The translations under genes were made by a program, and so were the position numbers. From Brucella gallinifaecis (GTDB lineage Bacteria > Pseudomonadota > Alphaproteobacteria > Rhizobiales > Rhizobiaceae), in NCBI RefSeq assembly GCF_006476605.1, contig NZ_ML636805.1:124001-188000 (forward strand): a stretch of 64,000 nucleotides of DNA, written 5' to 3'. How positions within the stretch are numbered: the stretch's first letter is position 1; the number at the start of each line of letters is the position of its first letter. The notes under the pieces were generated by a model, which did no database searches, had not been told where the DNA came from, and was given only the letters and a program-made list of their open reading frames with translations. This document shows positions 7,751 through 16,875 of this stretch, in pieces.

Positions 7751-8407
7751 ATGACAGCAACGCAATCGTTGCCCACGATGACGAAGGGCGAGTTTGCCCG
7801 ATTGATCAATGTCACGCCGGGCCGTGTGTCTCAGTACATTGCTTCGGGCCAGATCGGACCGGATGCCTTGGATGGCACAGGGCGCAGCGCACGCATCATC
7901 GTTGATAAGGCGCGCCGCCATCTTACTGGTCGGCTGGACGTTGCGCAGCGGCTTGGTCTGAATGGGATCGCAACACGCACTGCGCCTTCAGGAGAACCGA
8001 AACAGGAGCTTGATTTTTCAAGTGCGCCACCAGTCACGCTTCCTCGCACAGATGCGGTTGCGGACCAGATTGCACTCGAAAAACTTGAGCAGGCGAAAAT
8101 GCAAACCGCGCGGGCACGCCGCGAGGAAGCACTTGCAGAGGGCCGGTTCATTTATGCAGACGAAGCGAAAGCCGAGATCACACGTGCCGTTGCGATGGCC
8201 TATCGGGTGATGGAGGGCGGGTTAGCCGATATGGCAACATATCTTGCTGGTCAGTTTGAGGTGCCGCAACGCGATATATTGCATCATTTGCAGAGGTCAT
8301 TTCGTGATGTGCGCGCTCGCGCAGCCCAAGGCTTTCGCGAGTCTGCTGAGAATGAACCGGCCCATGTGTCTGATGAGGTCGCTGAAACGGATGAGGATGA
8401 GGAATGA
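7751..8407 (+). CDS. Phage terminase small subunit (Nu1-like)
   Basis: 218 residues. An N-terminal helix-turn-helix (TKGEFARLINVTPGRVSQYIASGQI, residues about 11-35) matches the DNA-binding fold of lambda Nu1 and related packaging proteins. A coiled-coil segment rich in Glu, Ala and Arg follows (about 100-135), and the C-terminus is acidic. It should recognise the packaging site upstream and recruit the large subunit, whose ATG overlaps its stop by four bases. Confidence 0.82.
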   Translation: MTATQSLPTMTKGEFARLINVTPGRVSQYIASGQIGPDALDGTGRSARIIVDKARRHLTGRLDVAQRLGLNGIATRTAPSGEPKQELDFSSAPPVTLPRTDAVADQIALEKLEQAKMQTARARREEALAEGRFIYADEAKAEITRAVAMAYRVMEGGLADMATYLAGQFEVPQRDILHHLQRSFRDVRARAAQGFRESAENEPAHVSDEVAETDEDEE

Positions 8408-10437
8408 CACTTCTCTGCAATCCGCGCCAGCTGACCTATCAGGTGCTGATGCAGCAAACGGAACCGCCGCCGCCTGTTGATTATCTCAAATGGGCAAAAG
8501 GCAACATCGTCTTTTCTGATCGTATTACGCAGTTTCCGGGACCGTATAACGAAGCGCTGTTTCCGTTCTTCTCGGAGATACTTCGTGCACTCTCACCTGA
8601 AGACGCTTGCCGTATGGTGACGATTTCAAAGTCAGCGCAGGTCGGCGGAACGGTGCTGGCGAATATCTTCACGCTTGGCACCATGGACATGGATCCGTGC
8701 GATTTTTTGTATGTGCATCCGACTGAGGAAAACGCGTCACGTTGGTCCAAGCAAAAGCTGATGCCGCTGTTGCGCGAAACGACTTCACTTGCAGCACTCT
8801 TTCCGGAAAAAAGCCGGGATGGCAGTAACTCCATCCATTACAAGGAACGCGCAGACGGACGCGGGGCAATTCAGGCAGCAGGTGCAAATTCGCCGTCTGG
8901 CCTTTCAATGATATCGCCGCGTAAGCAGGTACAAGACGATCTGTCTAAGTGGCAGAACAATGAGGCAGGCGATCCAGAAAGTCAGGCCGAAAGCCGGTCG
9001 AAGGCTTTTATCTCTGCAAAGATTCTCAAAATCTCAACGCCGCTGATTGCTCCAGGCTGTCGGATATCGAGTAACTTTGAACAGGGTACGCAAGAACGCT
9101 ACCATGTTCCATGTCCGCATTGTTCGCATCTGCATGCTCTCGAATGGGAGAACATGCGCGATCATATCAATGTCGAGCATCCAGAAAAGGCTGGTTTCTT
9201 CTGCCCGAAATGTGGTGGCGAAATCCGCGAGCATCATCGCGCTTGGATGGTCGATCCAGCCAATGGTGCCAAGTGGGTGGCCAAATATCCGGAGCGGGCG
9301 CGTTATCATCGCTCGTTTCATATCTGGGTGGCTTACTCGCCGCTTGAAAGCTGGGAGGCACTTGCACGCGCATATCTCAATGTGCAGCGCGGCGGACCTG
9401 ATGACAAAGGCAAGAAATCCGGCGCCGAACAGGTGTTCTTTAATGATTGGCTTGGCCAGCCATTTGAAACGGATGGCGAGGCGATTGGCTGGGAGTTACT
9501 GCGAGACCGTTCAGAGATGGGCAGCGTCATTCGTGGTGTTATTCCACCGCGTGCTTTGATTCTGACTATTGGCATCGATGTTCAGGGCGACCGCGTTGAG
9601 TGGCTGCTTCTGGGGCATGGCAAAAACCGATATCGCGTCGTCATTGATCGCGGGATTTTTGATGACACGGCAGGCCGGTCATTGCCGGGCTATGTTGCGC
9701 ATTCGGGGCACATCTCAGAGCCGCAGGTGCAATATGCGCTCTCGAAACTGATCCAGCGCGAATGGCCCGATTCATGGGGCAATAAACGCCGCGCTGATCT
9801 GACTGCTATCGACGGCAACGCCTATACTGAGGATGTCTGGGAATGGGCACGAAAGCACCCGATTACTGATGTCATCATGGTGCGCGGTGATAATCGTGAA
9901 GCGGCTCCAATGCTCGCACAGGTAAAGAAGGAAAAGGACAAGCGCGGCAAGCCGCTTCGGTATCAACGCCGTTTCTTTAACTTCAATGCATCGGTGATGA
10001 AGGCTTCGCTTTATCGGTCTTACAAAAAGGAAGATCCCGAACAGACCGGCTATTTCGAGTTTGCTAAGGGTCTGGGCGATGACTTCTTTCAGCAGGCAAC
10101 ATCTGAGCGGCGTGTGCAGCGAAAAAGCCGTGCTGGTCATCCTTATTATGAATGGGAATTGCCGTCAGGCGTACGCAATGAAGCGCTCGATATGATTAAT
10201 CAGGCGCAGGCTGCTGCGCTCCGCCTCGGCATCAATTATTGGACCGAGGAAGAATGGGATGCGCTGGCTGAACGCCTTGCCAGTGAGCCTCCACCTGCGC
10301 AGCTTGATCTTGAAGAAATGATGTTTCAGCCAGCGCCACTAGCACCGTCTACATCAAAGCCTGAAACTCAGGAAAACAACCCGCTCGTAGCGGCAGCAAT
10401 TGCCAGAGCGCGAGCACGAGCCTCACGCCGAGGCTGA
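8404..10437 (+). CDS. Phage terminase large subunit, GpA family
   Basis: 677 residues, full length for lambda GpA. The ATPase Walker A-like motif SKSAQVGGT (75-83) corresponds to lambda KSARVGYSK. The domain contains the DPCDFLYVHPTEENA block, a CPHC-x-CPKC zinc-binding region near 235-265, and a C-terminal nuclease domain with GIDVQGDRVEWLLLG and AIDGNAYTEDVW acidic motifs. The enzyme cuts concatemers at cos and pumps DNA into the head. GpA family use argues for a cos-type rather than pac-type phage. Confidence 0.93.
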   Translation: MTLLCNPRQLTYQVLMQQTEPPPPVDYLKWAKGNIVFSDRITQFPGPYNEALFPFFSEILRALSPEDACRMVTISKSAQVGGTVLANIFTLGTMDMDPCDFLYVHPTEENASRWSKQKLMPLLRETTSLAALFPEKSRDGSNSIHYKERADGRGAIQAAGANSPSGLSMISPRKQVQDDLSKWQNNEAGDPESQAESRSKAFISAKILKISTPLIAPGCRISSNFEQGTQERYHVPCPHCSHLHALEWENMRDHINVEHPEKAGFFCPKCGGEIREHHRAWMVDPANGAKWVAKYPERARYHRSFHIWVAYSPLESWEALARAYLNVQRGGPDDKGKKSGAEQVFFNDWLGQPFETDGEAIGWELLRDRSEMGSVIRGVIPPRALILTIGIDVQGDRVEWLLLGHGKNRYRVVIDRGIFDDTAGRSLPGYVAHSGHISEPQVQYALSKLIQREWPDSWGNKRRADLTAIDGNAYTEDVWEWARKHPITDVIMVRGDNREAAPMLAQVKKEKDKRGKPLRYQRRFFNFNASVMKASLYRSYKKEDPEQTGYFEFAKGLGDDFFQQATSERRVQRKSRAGHPYYEWELPSGVRNEALDMINQAQAAALRLGINYWTEEEWDALAERLASEPPPAQLDLEEMMFQPAPLAPSTSKPETQENNPLVAAAIARARARASRRG

Positions 10438-10448
10438 CAGGAGAAGTC

Positions 10449-10670
10449 ATGGCCAGTCGTGAGATTATTCAGCAGCGTCTCACCGAGGCACAGAACGCGT
10501 TGCATCGGTTGCTGACAGGAACTGCCACCGTGCAGTTGAGCTATCAGGGTGAAAGCGTCACCTATACAACTGCCGATGAAGGAAAGCTGCGCGGGTACAT
10601 CAGAGAACTTGAGGCACAGCTGGGTATTGCACCTGCACGCACACGTGCGCGAAGGGTGGTGTTCGGATGA
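10449..10670 (+). CDS. Head-tail joining protein gpW
   Basis: 73 residues with the gpW pattern: two helices (QQRLTEAQNALHRLLTG and KLRGYIRELEAQLG) around a beta hairpin (TVQLSYQGESVTYTT). gpW stabilises packaged DNA and connects portal to tail. The gene follows GpA and overlaps the portal gene by four bases, exactly as in lambda. An AGGAG lies just before the ATG. Confidence 0.9.
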   Translation: MASREIIQQRLTEAQNALHRLLTGTATVQLSYQGESVTYTTADEGKLRGYIRELEAQLGIAPARTRARRVVFG

Positions 10671-12295
10671 GCGAAACAGTTATTCTGGACGGCTACGGCA
10701 ACCCATTGCCCGCAGCCGTTCGTACCGCAGCCCGCAGACGTTATTCTATGAGTGCTGCCTATAGTGCAGCAAGTAACGAACATGCATCCATGGCAGCATG
10801 GAGGCCCGGCACATATTCCGGTCATTCAGCCCTCGGCCTTAACCGTGATGTTGTTGTTGATCGCATTAATGATGCGGTTCGTAATAGTGGCTGGGCTTCG
10901 GCTGGCGTTACGCGTCTCGTTGACAATGTGGTCGGTTCAGGCTGGCGCTTGTCATCGAAGCCAAATGCCCGAACGCTCAATCTCACAGAAGATGAGGCAG
11001 ATGAGATCGGTGACCAGATCGAGGCGCTCTGGTCTGATGTGGCTACTGATCCGCGCAACTGGTTCGATGCGGAACGCACAAAATCAGTTTCCGGCATCCT
11101 TGGACTTGCTGCGCGTCACCGCTTTACGGATGGCGAAGCCTTCGCGGTATTGCCCTATCGCATGGGCGGTAATGGCTATGGCACATGCGTGCACGTGATT
11201 GATCCTGCCCGCCTTTCTAATCCGATGGGCCAGATGGATACCGAGACGCTGCGCGACGGTGTTGAACTCGACGAGTATGGTGCACCGATTGGCTATCATG
11301 TTCGTAAGGCGCACGCGGGTGATGTGTTTGGGCGAATGCGCGACACCTTCATTTGGGATCACATTGAACGTGAAGACGAATTTGGGCGACCACTTGCCGT
11401 ACATTCATATGAGGCAACCCGCGCTGGCATGACCCGTGGTGCGTCACGTTGGGCACCAATTTTGCAGCAGCTGAAACAGGTGTCGGATTACAATGATTAT
11501 GAATTGCAGGCAGCATCGCTCAACGCGGTTATGGCAGCATTCATCAAAACGCCGTTCGATATGGACCAGCTGGCGGATTCGCTGGGTGCTTCCGATATCG
11601 GAAAGTCTATCAATTCGCTGGGTGCTGCGCAGGCAGCAGCTTATGCGGCTGATCCGATCCGGCTTAAGGGTGCGCAGATCAACTTCCTTAATCCCGGTGA
11701 GGATGTCGTATTCACAAAATCCGAGCATCCGAATGCTGCTTTTGAAGTGTTTGTGAATGCTGGCCTTCGCAACGTCGCCTCGTGTGTGGGGCTGACATAC
11801 GAGCAGCTCACGATGGACTGGTCGAAGGTTAATTATTCCAGTGCGCGTGCAGCGTTGCTGGAAATCTGGCGCGGGCTTTCATCTGAGAAATCGAGTTTTG
11901 CCCATTCCTTCATGCAGCCGATCTATTGGGCATGGCTGGAAGAGGTGTTTGACCAGGGGCGCATCCGTCTGCCAGCGAGAGCTGTTTCATTTGAAGCCAA
12001 TCCTGCTGGTTGGGTTCGTGCTGCATGGATCGGCAGTGGTCGTGGTTGGGTTGATCCTGAGAAGGAAGCCAAAGCCGCAGCCATCCGACTTGCAACAGGC
12101 CTAACAACTCAGGAATCGGAATCAGCCGAACAGGGTCGCGACTGGAAGGAAGATACAATCCAGCGTGCCCGTGAACTTCGATTTGCTCGCAAGCATGGTG
12201 TCACGCCGGGCGAAGCTGCAAGTGCCGGTGTGGTGTCGCGTTTCGTCAATGAGCCGACTAAGCCGGGTGAAGGTGATGAGGAAGAAAACAAATGA
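10667..12295 (+). CDS. Phage portal protein, lambda family
   Basis: 542 residues, normal for gpB-type portals. Characteristic blocks: the N-terminal ARRRYSMSAAYSAASN region, VDNVVGSGWRLSSKPN, and the conserved RNVASCVGLTYEQLTMDWSKVNYSSARAALLEIWR stem segment. The acidic tail ends GEGDEEENK. The dodecameric portal forms the DNA entry ring. It overlaps gpW upstream and the protease downstream by four bases each. Confidence 0.93.
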   Translation: MSETVILDGYGNPLPAAVRTAARRRYSMSAAYSAASNEHASMAAWRPGTYSGHSALGLNRDVVVDRINDAVRNSGWASAGVTRLVDNVVGSGWRLSSKPNARTLNLTEDEADEIGDQIEALWSDVATDPRNWFDAERTKSVSGILGLAARHRFTDGEAFAVLPYRMGGNGYGTCVHVIDPARLSNPMGQMDTETLRDGVELDEYGAPIGYHVRKAHAGDVFGRMRDTFIWDHIEREDEFGRPLAVHSYEATRAGMTRGASRWAPILQQLKQVSDYNDYELQAASLNAVMAAFIKTPFDMDQLADSLGASDIGKSINSLGAAQAAAYAADPIRLKGAQINFLNPGEDVVFTKSEHPNAAFEVFVNAGLRNVASCVGLTYEQLTMDWSKVNYSSARAALLEIWRGLSSEKSSFAHSFMQPIYWAWLEEVFDQGRIRLPARAVSFEANPAGWVRAAWIGSGRGWVDPEKEAKAAAIRLATGLTTQESESAEQGRDWKEDTIQRARELRFARKHGVTPGEAASAGVVSRFVNEPTKPGEGDEEENK

Positions 12296-13185
12296 TGCCA
12301 TATGCAATGCCGGAAGTTGCGGCGCGTCTCTTCAATACGCCGCTTATGTTGCATGAGGGCAAAGCCAACATCATAGCGCGGGCGTTTGGTCCGCGTGTTC
12401 TCGGAAACGAGGTGAATGTGCGGGCGTCGCCAGAGATGGGTGTACTCACACAGGATATGCGTGAATTGCGCGATGGCTGGACTGGTGAGAAAACATATAA
12501 CGGTCCGAAAACGGTCGGCTCAGTCGCCGTCATCGAGGCGGAAGGCTCTCTCGTCAATAAGGGTGCTTGGGTTGGTAAATCCTCTGGAGTCACCTCTTAT
12601 GAAGGTCTGAACATTCAGATTGCAGATTGTCTTGAGCGCGATGACATAAAAGGCGCTGTGTTTGAAATCGATAGCTTCGGTGGCGAGGTGGACGGTTGTT
12701 TCAACTGCGCAGAGGATTTGTATCTCCTGTCTCAGAAAAAGCCGACAATTGCCATTTTGACTGATCATGCATGTTCCGCAGCTTATCTGATCGCCTCCGC
12801 TTGTCGTCAGATTGTTATCCCTTCCACGGGTTACGCCGGTTCTATCGGTGTGATCTCGATGCATGTTGATGCATCCGAATGGGCGAAAAAACAGGGGCTT
12901 AGTGTTACGATCCTACGAGCTGGTGAGCGCAAAGCGCGCCCCGGCATGTTCGAAGCCATGTCCGATGAAGAATACAGTACCGCAATTGAGGATCTTGAAT
13001 CCATGCGCGTGCTGTTTGCTGAAACCGTTGCAAGATATCGCAGCGGTCGCATTTCTCTTGATGCCGCTCTCGCAACCGAGGCGGATACGTTTCGAGGCCA
13101 GAAAGCCGTTGATCTTGGCATTGTCGATGCGGTTGCTCGGCCCAAGGATGCCTTCAACGCTTTTCTGGCAGCGATAGGCGCGTAA
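12292..13185 (+). CDS. S49-family prohead protease (gpC-like)
   Basis: 297 residues. The SppA/S49 fold is clear: EIDSFGGEVDG, then the nucleophile Ser162 in HACSAAYLIAS, then TGYAGSIGVI and the likely general base Lys214 in AGERKARPGM. In lambda the equivalent gpC cuts portal and scaffold during head maturation. Unlike lambda C, the protease ends here and the scaffold-like part is a separate gene downstream. Start is ATG 12292, overlapping the portal stop; ATG 12295 is possible. Confidence 0.9.
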   Translation: MMPYAMPEVAARLFNTPLMLHEGKANIIARAFGPRVLGNEVNVRASPEMGVLTQDMRELRDGWTGEKTYNGPKTVGSVAVIEAEGSLVNKGAWVGKSSGVTSYEGLNIQIADCLERDDIKGAVFEIDSFGGEVDGCFNCAEDLYLLSQKKPTIAILTDHACSAAYLIASACRQIVIPSTGYAGSIGVISMHVDASEWAKKQGLSVTILRAGERKARPGMFEAMSDEEYSTAIEDLESMRVLFAETVARYRSGRISLDAALATEADTFRGQKAVDLGIVDAVARPKDAFNAFLAAIGA

Positions 13186-13231
13186 GCGCAACGCCTGATC
13201 CACTCCTACAATCAAATAAGGAATTGAGCCG

Positions 13232-13738
13232 ATGTCGCTTTCACGCGCTATCCGGGCTGCCGTCACTGGTCGCTCCCTGAAATCACGTCTTGAAGAAGAT
13301 AAGCCAGAGGAACTTGAGGACGATGAACGTCCGGAAGAGGCCGAGGACGATCCTAAGCCCGAAGAGGCTGAGGATGAGCCAAAGCCCGAAGCCGACGAAG
13401 ACGAGCCGGTTGCGGACGAAGATAAAGACGAAGGCGAGTTTGCACGTGGTCGCCGTGCTGAACGCAAGCGCATGTCTGCTATTTTGAGCTGTGAGCAAGC
13501 GGACGGCAATACTTCGCTCGCTGCTCATCTCGCATTCAGCACCAATATGAGTGCTAAGAATGCGATTGCCACGCTGAAGGCATCTGGCCCGGCTGCATCT
13601 GCAAAGGCTTCCTTGTCCTCGCGCATGAATGGCCGCGTTCCAGCCCTTGGCAGTGGCGGCGGTGCAGCCCAGCCAAAGACTGCCGATGCGAAGCTTGTGG
13701 CATTTGCCAAGAACCGGGCGGCTGCGCGCAAGGCATAA
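13232..13738 (+). CDS. Scaffold-like head assembly protein
   Basis: 168 residues. After a short basic N-terminus comes a highly acidic repetitive stretch of Glu, Asp, Pro and Lys (about 22-72, repeating PEEAED/PKPEAEDEP), then an Arg-rich helix and a helical C-terminal part (ERKRMSAILSCEQADG, LAAHLAFSTNMSA). The C-terminal pattern resembles the tail that is fused to the protease in many lambda-like phages. A scaffold or Nu3-like role fits position and charge but is inferred. Confidence 0.65.
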   Translation: MSLSRAIRAAVTGRSLKSRLEEDKPEELEDDERPEEAEDDPKPEEAEDEPKPEADEDEPVADEDKDEGEFARGRRAERKRMSAILSCEQADGNTSLAAHLAFSTNMSAKNAIATLKASGPAASAKASLSSRMNGRVPALGSGGGAAQPKTADAKLVAFAKNRAAARKA

Positions 13739-13786
13739 AGCCTTAGCCCGAGCTACCTTTCACACATATACAGGGGAGAGCTGCAA

Positions 13787-14137
13787 ATGCAGACCCAAAA
13801 TTATACGCCGGGCGATCTGCTCGTTGGCGATTATCCGGTTGCTGTGCGCACGGTCACAATTGGTGCTGGTCAGGTTTTGAAACGCGGTGCCGTCTTGGGT
13901 GATGCTGCTGGCACATTCATATTATCGGCTTCTGCTGCAAGCGATGGTTCTGAAGTCCCGTCAGCAGTTCTCGCCGTCGATGTCGATACCTCTGCTGGTG
14001 CCGTCCAGACCCGCATTTATGCATCTGGTGGTTTTGATAGCTCCAAACTCATTCTGGGTGCGGGTCACACTGTCGATAGCGTTGAGAAAGCTTTCCGCGA
14101 CGCATCGGCACCGCTTTTCACCCACAAGCTCGCTTAA
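13787..14137 (+). CDS. Head decoration protein gpD
   Basis: 116 residues, typical for gpD. The N-terminus LLVGDYPVAVRTVTIGAGQVLKRGAVLG and the central ILAVDVDTSAGAVQTRIYASGGF match the all-beta decoration fold. Trimeric gpD caps the expanded capsid. It lies between scaffold and capsid genes, as in lambda. A gggaga precedes the ATG. Confidence 0.88.
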   Translation: MQTQNYTPGDLLVGDYPVAVRTVTIGAGQVLKRGAVLGDAAGTFILSASAASDGSEVPSAVLAVDVDTSAGAVQTRIYASGGFDSSKLILGAGHTVDSVEKAFRDASAPLFTHKLA

Positions 14138-14191
14138 CCGCAGCCATTCACCACGTGCCTTATTAAACGCTAACTTCAAGGAATTTCCGGA

Positions 14192-15229
14192 ATGGAAGAC
14201 TATCTTTTCAGCACGGTTGCGCTGACTGCGGTTATCGAATCCCGCGACCGTCCAACCGCATGGATCCGCGATACATTCTTTCCGAACGGCTTTCAGTCGG
14301 ATTCGGAAGAAATCGCATTCGATAAGCTCAAGCGCCGTCGCAACGTCGCGCCGTTTGTTTCGCCACTGGTTCCGGGCCGTGAGCGCGCCATTCGTGGCCG
14401 TCAGACCACAACGTTCAAACCGGCTTATGTGAAGCCCAAAAACACCATTCGCCCAGGCGAAGGTTTCCGCCGCCGTCCGGGTGAGCGTATCGGCGGCGAA
14501 ATGAGCGCCGAGGATCGCTACCTCCAGACTGTTACCGATACGCTCTTTGATCAGGATGATGAAATCACCCGTCGCGAAGAGATCATGGCAGCGGAAGCCC
14601 TGAAGCTCGGCAAGATCAATGTGAGCGGTGAAGATTATGAAACGCAGGTCATTGATTATGCTCGCAAGGCAGAATTGACCGTTGCTCTGACTGGTGCAAA
14701 CCGTTGGGGCGAAAATGGCGTTAAAGTCCGCACGTCCATTCGTGATTGGGGCACGCGCGTGGCGAAAGCCTCGGGTGGCGCTGCAACAGAAATCATTCTT
14801 GGTGCGGAAGCCGCTGAATTGCTTCAGACCGATGAAGAAATGCGCCAGCTCCTTGATAATCGTCGTCAGGCTGATGGCATCATGCAGCTTGGTCCTATCG
14901 CAGCTGGTAGCGAAGACATGGTTGCGGTCTATCTCGGCTCGGTCGGTCAGTTTAATTATTGGCAGTACACGCAGCTGTTTCAGGATGATGCCGGGAACGA
15001 CATTGAAGTGTGGCCAAGCTTTGGTGTTGGCGTGATTTCTCCTTCGCAGTTGCAGGGCTTCATGGCGCACGGTGCGATTCAGGACGTTGGTGCACGCCTG
15101 TCTCCACTCTCGCGCTTTGCCAAAATGTGGATACAGGATGATCCGTCGGCAACCATGCTGATGACACAAGCCGCTCCACTGCCGGTTCCCGGTGACGCGA
15201 ATGCTTCCCTCTTCGCCATGGTTCGTTAA
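14192..15229 (+). CDS. Major capsid protein gpE
   Basis: 345 residues, the usual size of the lambda gpE family. Markers include FPNGFQSDSEEIAFDKL, the RERAIRGRQTTTFKPAYVKPKN block and a C-terminal Q-rich aromatic stretch (VGQFNYWQYTQLFQDDAGNDIEVWP) typical of the family. It forms the icosahedral shell. Its neighbours gpD and FI/FII confirm the call. Confidence 0.93.
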   Translation: MEDYLFSTVALTAVIESRDRPTAWIRDTFFPNGFQSDSEEIAFDKLKRRRNVAPFVSPLVPGRERAIRGRQTTTFKPAYVKPKNTIRPGEGFRRRPGERIGGEMSAEDRYLQTVTDTLFDQDDEITRREEIMAAEALKLGKINVSGEDYETQVIDYARKAELTVALTGANRWGENGVKVRTSIRDWGTRVAKASGGAATEIILGAEAAELLQTDEEMRQLLDNRRQADGIMQLGPIAAGSEDMVAVYLGSVGQFNYWQYTQLFQDDAGNDIEVWPSFGVGVISPSQLQGFMAHGAIQDVGARLSPLSRFAKMWIQDDPSATMLMTQAAPLPVPGDANASLFAMVR

Positions 15230-15259
15230 TCGAACCGGCTCAAACGGAGAATTAGTCCC

Positions 15260-15619
15260 ATGGCTAAGAAAACCATTACACAGGCTTATGGTGCAACACT
15301 CGTTGTTGGGGGCAAAGATATTGCTCCCGGCACGCCAGTGCCATTGCCAGAAGATGAAGCCAACCGCATTGCGCAGCTCTTCGGCGTCGTTGAAGCTGTA
15401 AACGAGGCCGTCAAACCTGCCCGTGCGCAGTCTTCCTTGCAAAAGCCTTCCGAAATCGATCTGCTCGCCAAAGCAGTCGAGCAGGCGCAGCAGACCTTTG
15501 ATGCTGCGAAAGCTGCATTGGAAAGCGAAACTGCGGGCGACGAAGAGCTGAAAGCTTTTGAGGCAGCGGAAGCGGCACTCAATGCAGCTGAAAACGCGTA
15601 TCAGGACGCGCAGGGCTGA
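15260..15619 (+). CDS. Phage head protein, gpFI-like position
   Basis: 119 residues. A short N-terminal beta part (ATLVVGGKDIAPGTPVPL) is followed by an Ala/Glu-rich coiled coil (about 50-115). Size and place between capsid and FII match lambda gpFI, which helps prohead docking to terminase. Sequence likeness to FI itself is weak, so the name is positional. Stop and next start share one base. Confidence 0.65.
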   Translation: MAKKTITQAYGATLVVGGKDIAPGTPVPLPEDEANRIAQLFGVVEAVNEAVKPARAQSSLQKPSEIDLLAKAVEQAQQTFDAAKAALESETAGDEELKAFEAAEAALNAAENAYQDAQG

Positions 15620-15960
15620 TGTCTCGGCCCGCTGTATTTGCCGGTATGGGAGGCGCGTTTGTCGCCTCCCTCGGCAACGTCGATATCGAGCTGACGATTG
15701 GTGATGATGCACGCGAACCAATGCGAGGCATTTTTCGCCGGGTTCGCGACACCGATCTTCTTGACCTTGAAGGGGTTGCTGCGGAAGGCATTCGCTATAC
15801 GCTCGCCCTTGAAGGCGATGGCATTGACGCGGTGCGGCAGGGCGACACGGTTAAAATCCTTGCCAGCGATGACGACAAGAACATCGGTGACGTGTTTGAA
15901 ATTGCCAGTCATGTTGATGACGGTCGCGCTATGAAGCGCTTCTTTTTACGGAATTACTGA
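15619..15960 (+). CDS. Head-tail connector, gpFII-like
   Basis: 113 residues of beta-rich sequence with the FII-type pattern: GIFRR-D in the middle, a DAVRQGDTVKI block and a final ISH-DDGRA-KRFFLR strand. FII completes the head and forms the tail attachment surface. It follows the FI-position gene and precedes the tail terminator gene with two bases between. Confidence 0.8.
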   Translation: MSRPAVFAGMGGAFVASLGNVDIELTIGDDAREPMRGIFRRVRDTDLLDLEGVAAEGIRYTLALEGDGIDAVRQGDTVKILASDDDKNIGDVFEIASHVDDGRAMKRFFLRNY

Positions 15961-15962
15961 TC

Positions 15963-16424
15963 ATGCACCTGCGCTATCAGATCCTAGAAAAGATCAAGGC
16001 CGATCTCACCCCTGTCGTTGCGGGTAAGGCTGGCAAAGTCTCCCTCATGCGCTCCAATGCCGTTGTTGAAGAGGATATGCCATTTTTCACGGTCATTCAT
16101 ACTGGCGAAACCTCGACACCCGATGGCATCATTTATGACGATATAACGGGTCAGGAACTGACACGCATTAATCGTCGTCTGATGGTCAATGTGATCATTC
16201 ACTTTAAAGGGCGATCTAACCCGCAACGCGAGTTTGATGATCTGGCAGCGCTCGTTGAAACTGCGTTACCGCCTTCACATCTGGGTGGGTTGGTGATCGA
16301 TATTCTGCCAACGGCATCTGAGATGTTCATCGACCCGCAAACAGCGCAGAGCCTCGGTTCGGGGCGCGTCATCTTCGAGGTGAGTTACCGCACCTTCGCT
16401 GGCATCCCTGATCGGGCTGCCTGA
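15963..16424 (+). CDS. Tail terminator protein, gpU-like
   Basis: 153 residues. N-terminal helix (LRYQILEKIKADL), a beta core with TVIHTGETST and LMVNVIIHFKGRSNPQREFDDLAALVE, and a C-terminal strand pair (SGRVIFEVSYRTFAGIPD). This is the layout of lambda gpU and related tail-terminator proteins, which cap the growing tail tube. The call rests on fold-like pattern plus position. Confidence 0.75.
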   Translation: MHLRYQILEKIKADLTPVVAGKAGKVSLMRSNAVVEEDMPFFTVIHTGETSTPDGIIYDDITGQELTRINRRLMVNVIIHFKGRSNPQREFDDLAALVETALPPSHLGGLVIDILPTASEMFIDPQTAQSLGSGRVIFEVSYRTFAGIPDRAA

Positions 16425-16454
16425 ATCCTATTCAAAATTTCAGGAGTATTTGCC

Positions 16455-16874
16455 ATGGCTCAGTACATGGGGCGTGAACTCGTCATTAAGCGGTTCATGA
16501 ACGCCGATCAGGAGTTTGTTTCGGTCTGTGTTTCCGAGGCGCGCTCCTTGGAAATCAATAACGAAGAAATCGACATCACCAAGCCCGACTGTGCGGCTCC
16601 GGGCAGCAAATTGGTGCGCTCGCTGATGTATGGCATGCAGAGCATTGCTGTGCAGCTTGATGGTGCCTTTGTCGGCAATGCAGCACAAAAGGCCATGACG
16701 GGGGATGCCGTCAATCAGATCGTGACGCAATATCAGATTGTCGTGCCGGGTGTCGGCACCTTTGAAGCCGACTTTCTTGTTTCGATGACATTCTCAGGCG
16801 ACAAGACTGGCGAGTTGCAGGCACAAGGCCGAATGGCTGCGACCGGCGAAATCGGCTTTGTGGCGGCGGCTTGA
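16455..16874 (+). CDS. Major tail tube protein
   Basis: 139 residues with the tail-tube pattern: an N-terminal strand (ELVIKRFMNADQEFVSVC), SEARSLEINNEEIDITKP, and a C-terminal FLVSMTFSGDKTGELQAQGRMAATGEI that matches the TP901-1/gpV-type tube family. It polymerises around the tape measure. An AGGAG lies ten bases before the ATG. Confidence 0.85.
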   Translation: MAQYMGRELVIKRFMNADQEFVSVCVSEARSLEINNEEIDITKPDCAAPGSKLVRSLMYGMQSIAVQLDGAFVGNAAQKAMTGDAVNQIVTQYQIVVPGVGTFEADFLVSMTFSGDKTGELQAQGRMAATGEIGFVAAA

Positions 16875-16875
16875 T

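Noticed and set aside
13289-13440. CRISPR-like or tandem DNA repeat in the acidic region
   Set aside because: The periodicity comes from Glu/Asp/Pro/Lys coding repeats within one ORF; no spacer-repeat structure.
13961-15721. A 586-codon reverse-strand frame opposite decoration, capsid and FI/FII genes
   Set aside because: It is a shadow of the capsid region: low-complexity Arg/Cys/Phe-rich sequence and no ribosome site, while the forward genes form the expected lambda order.
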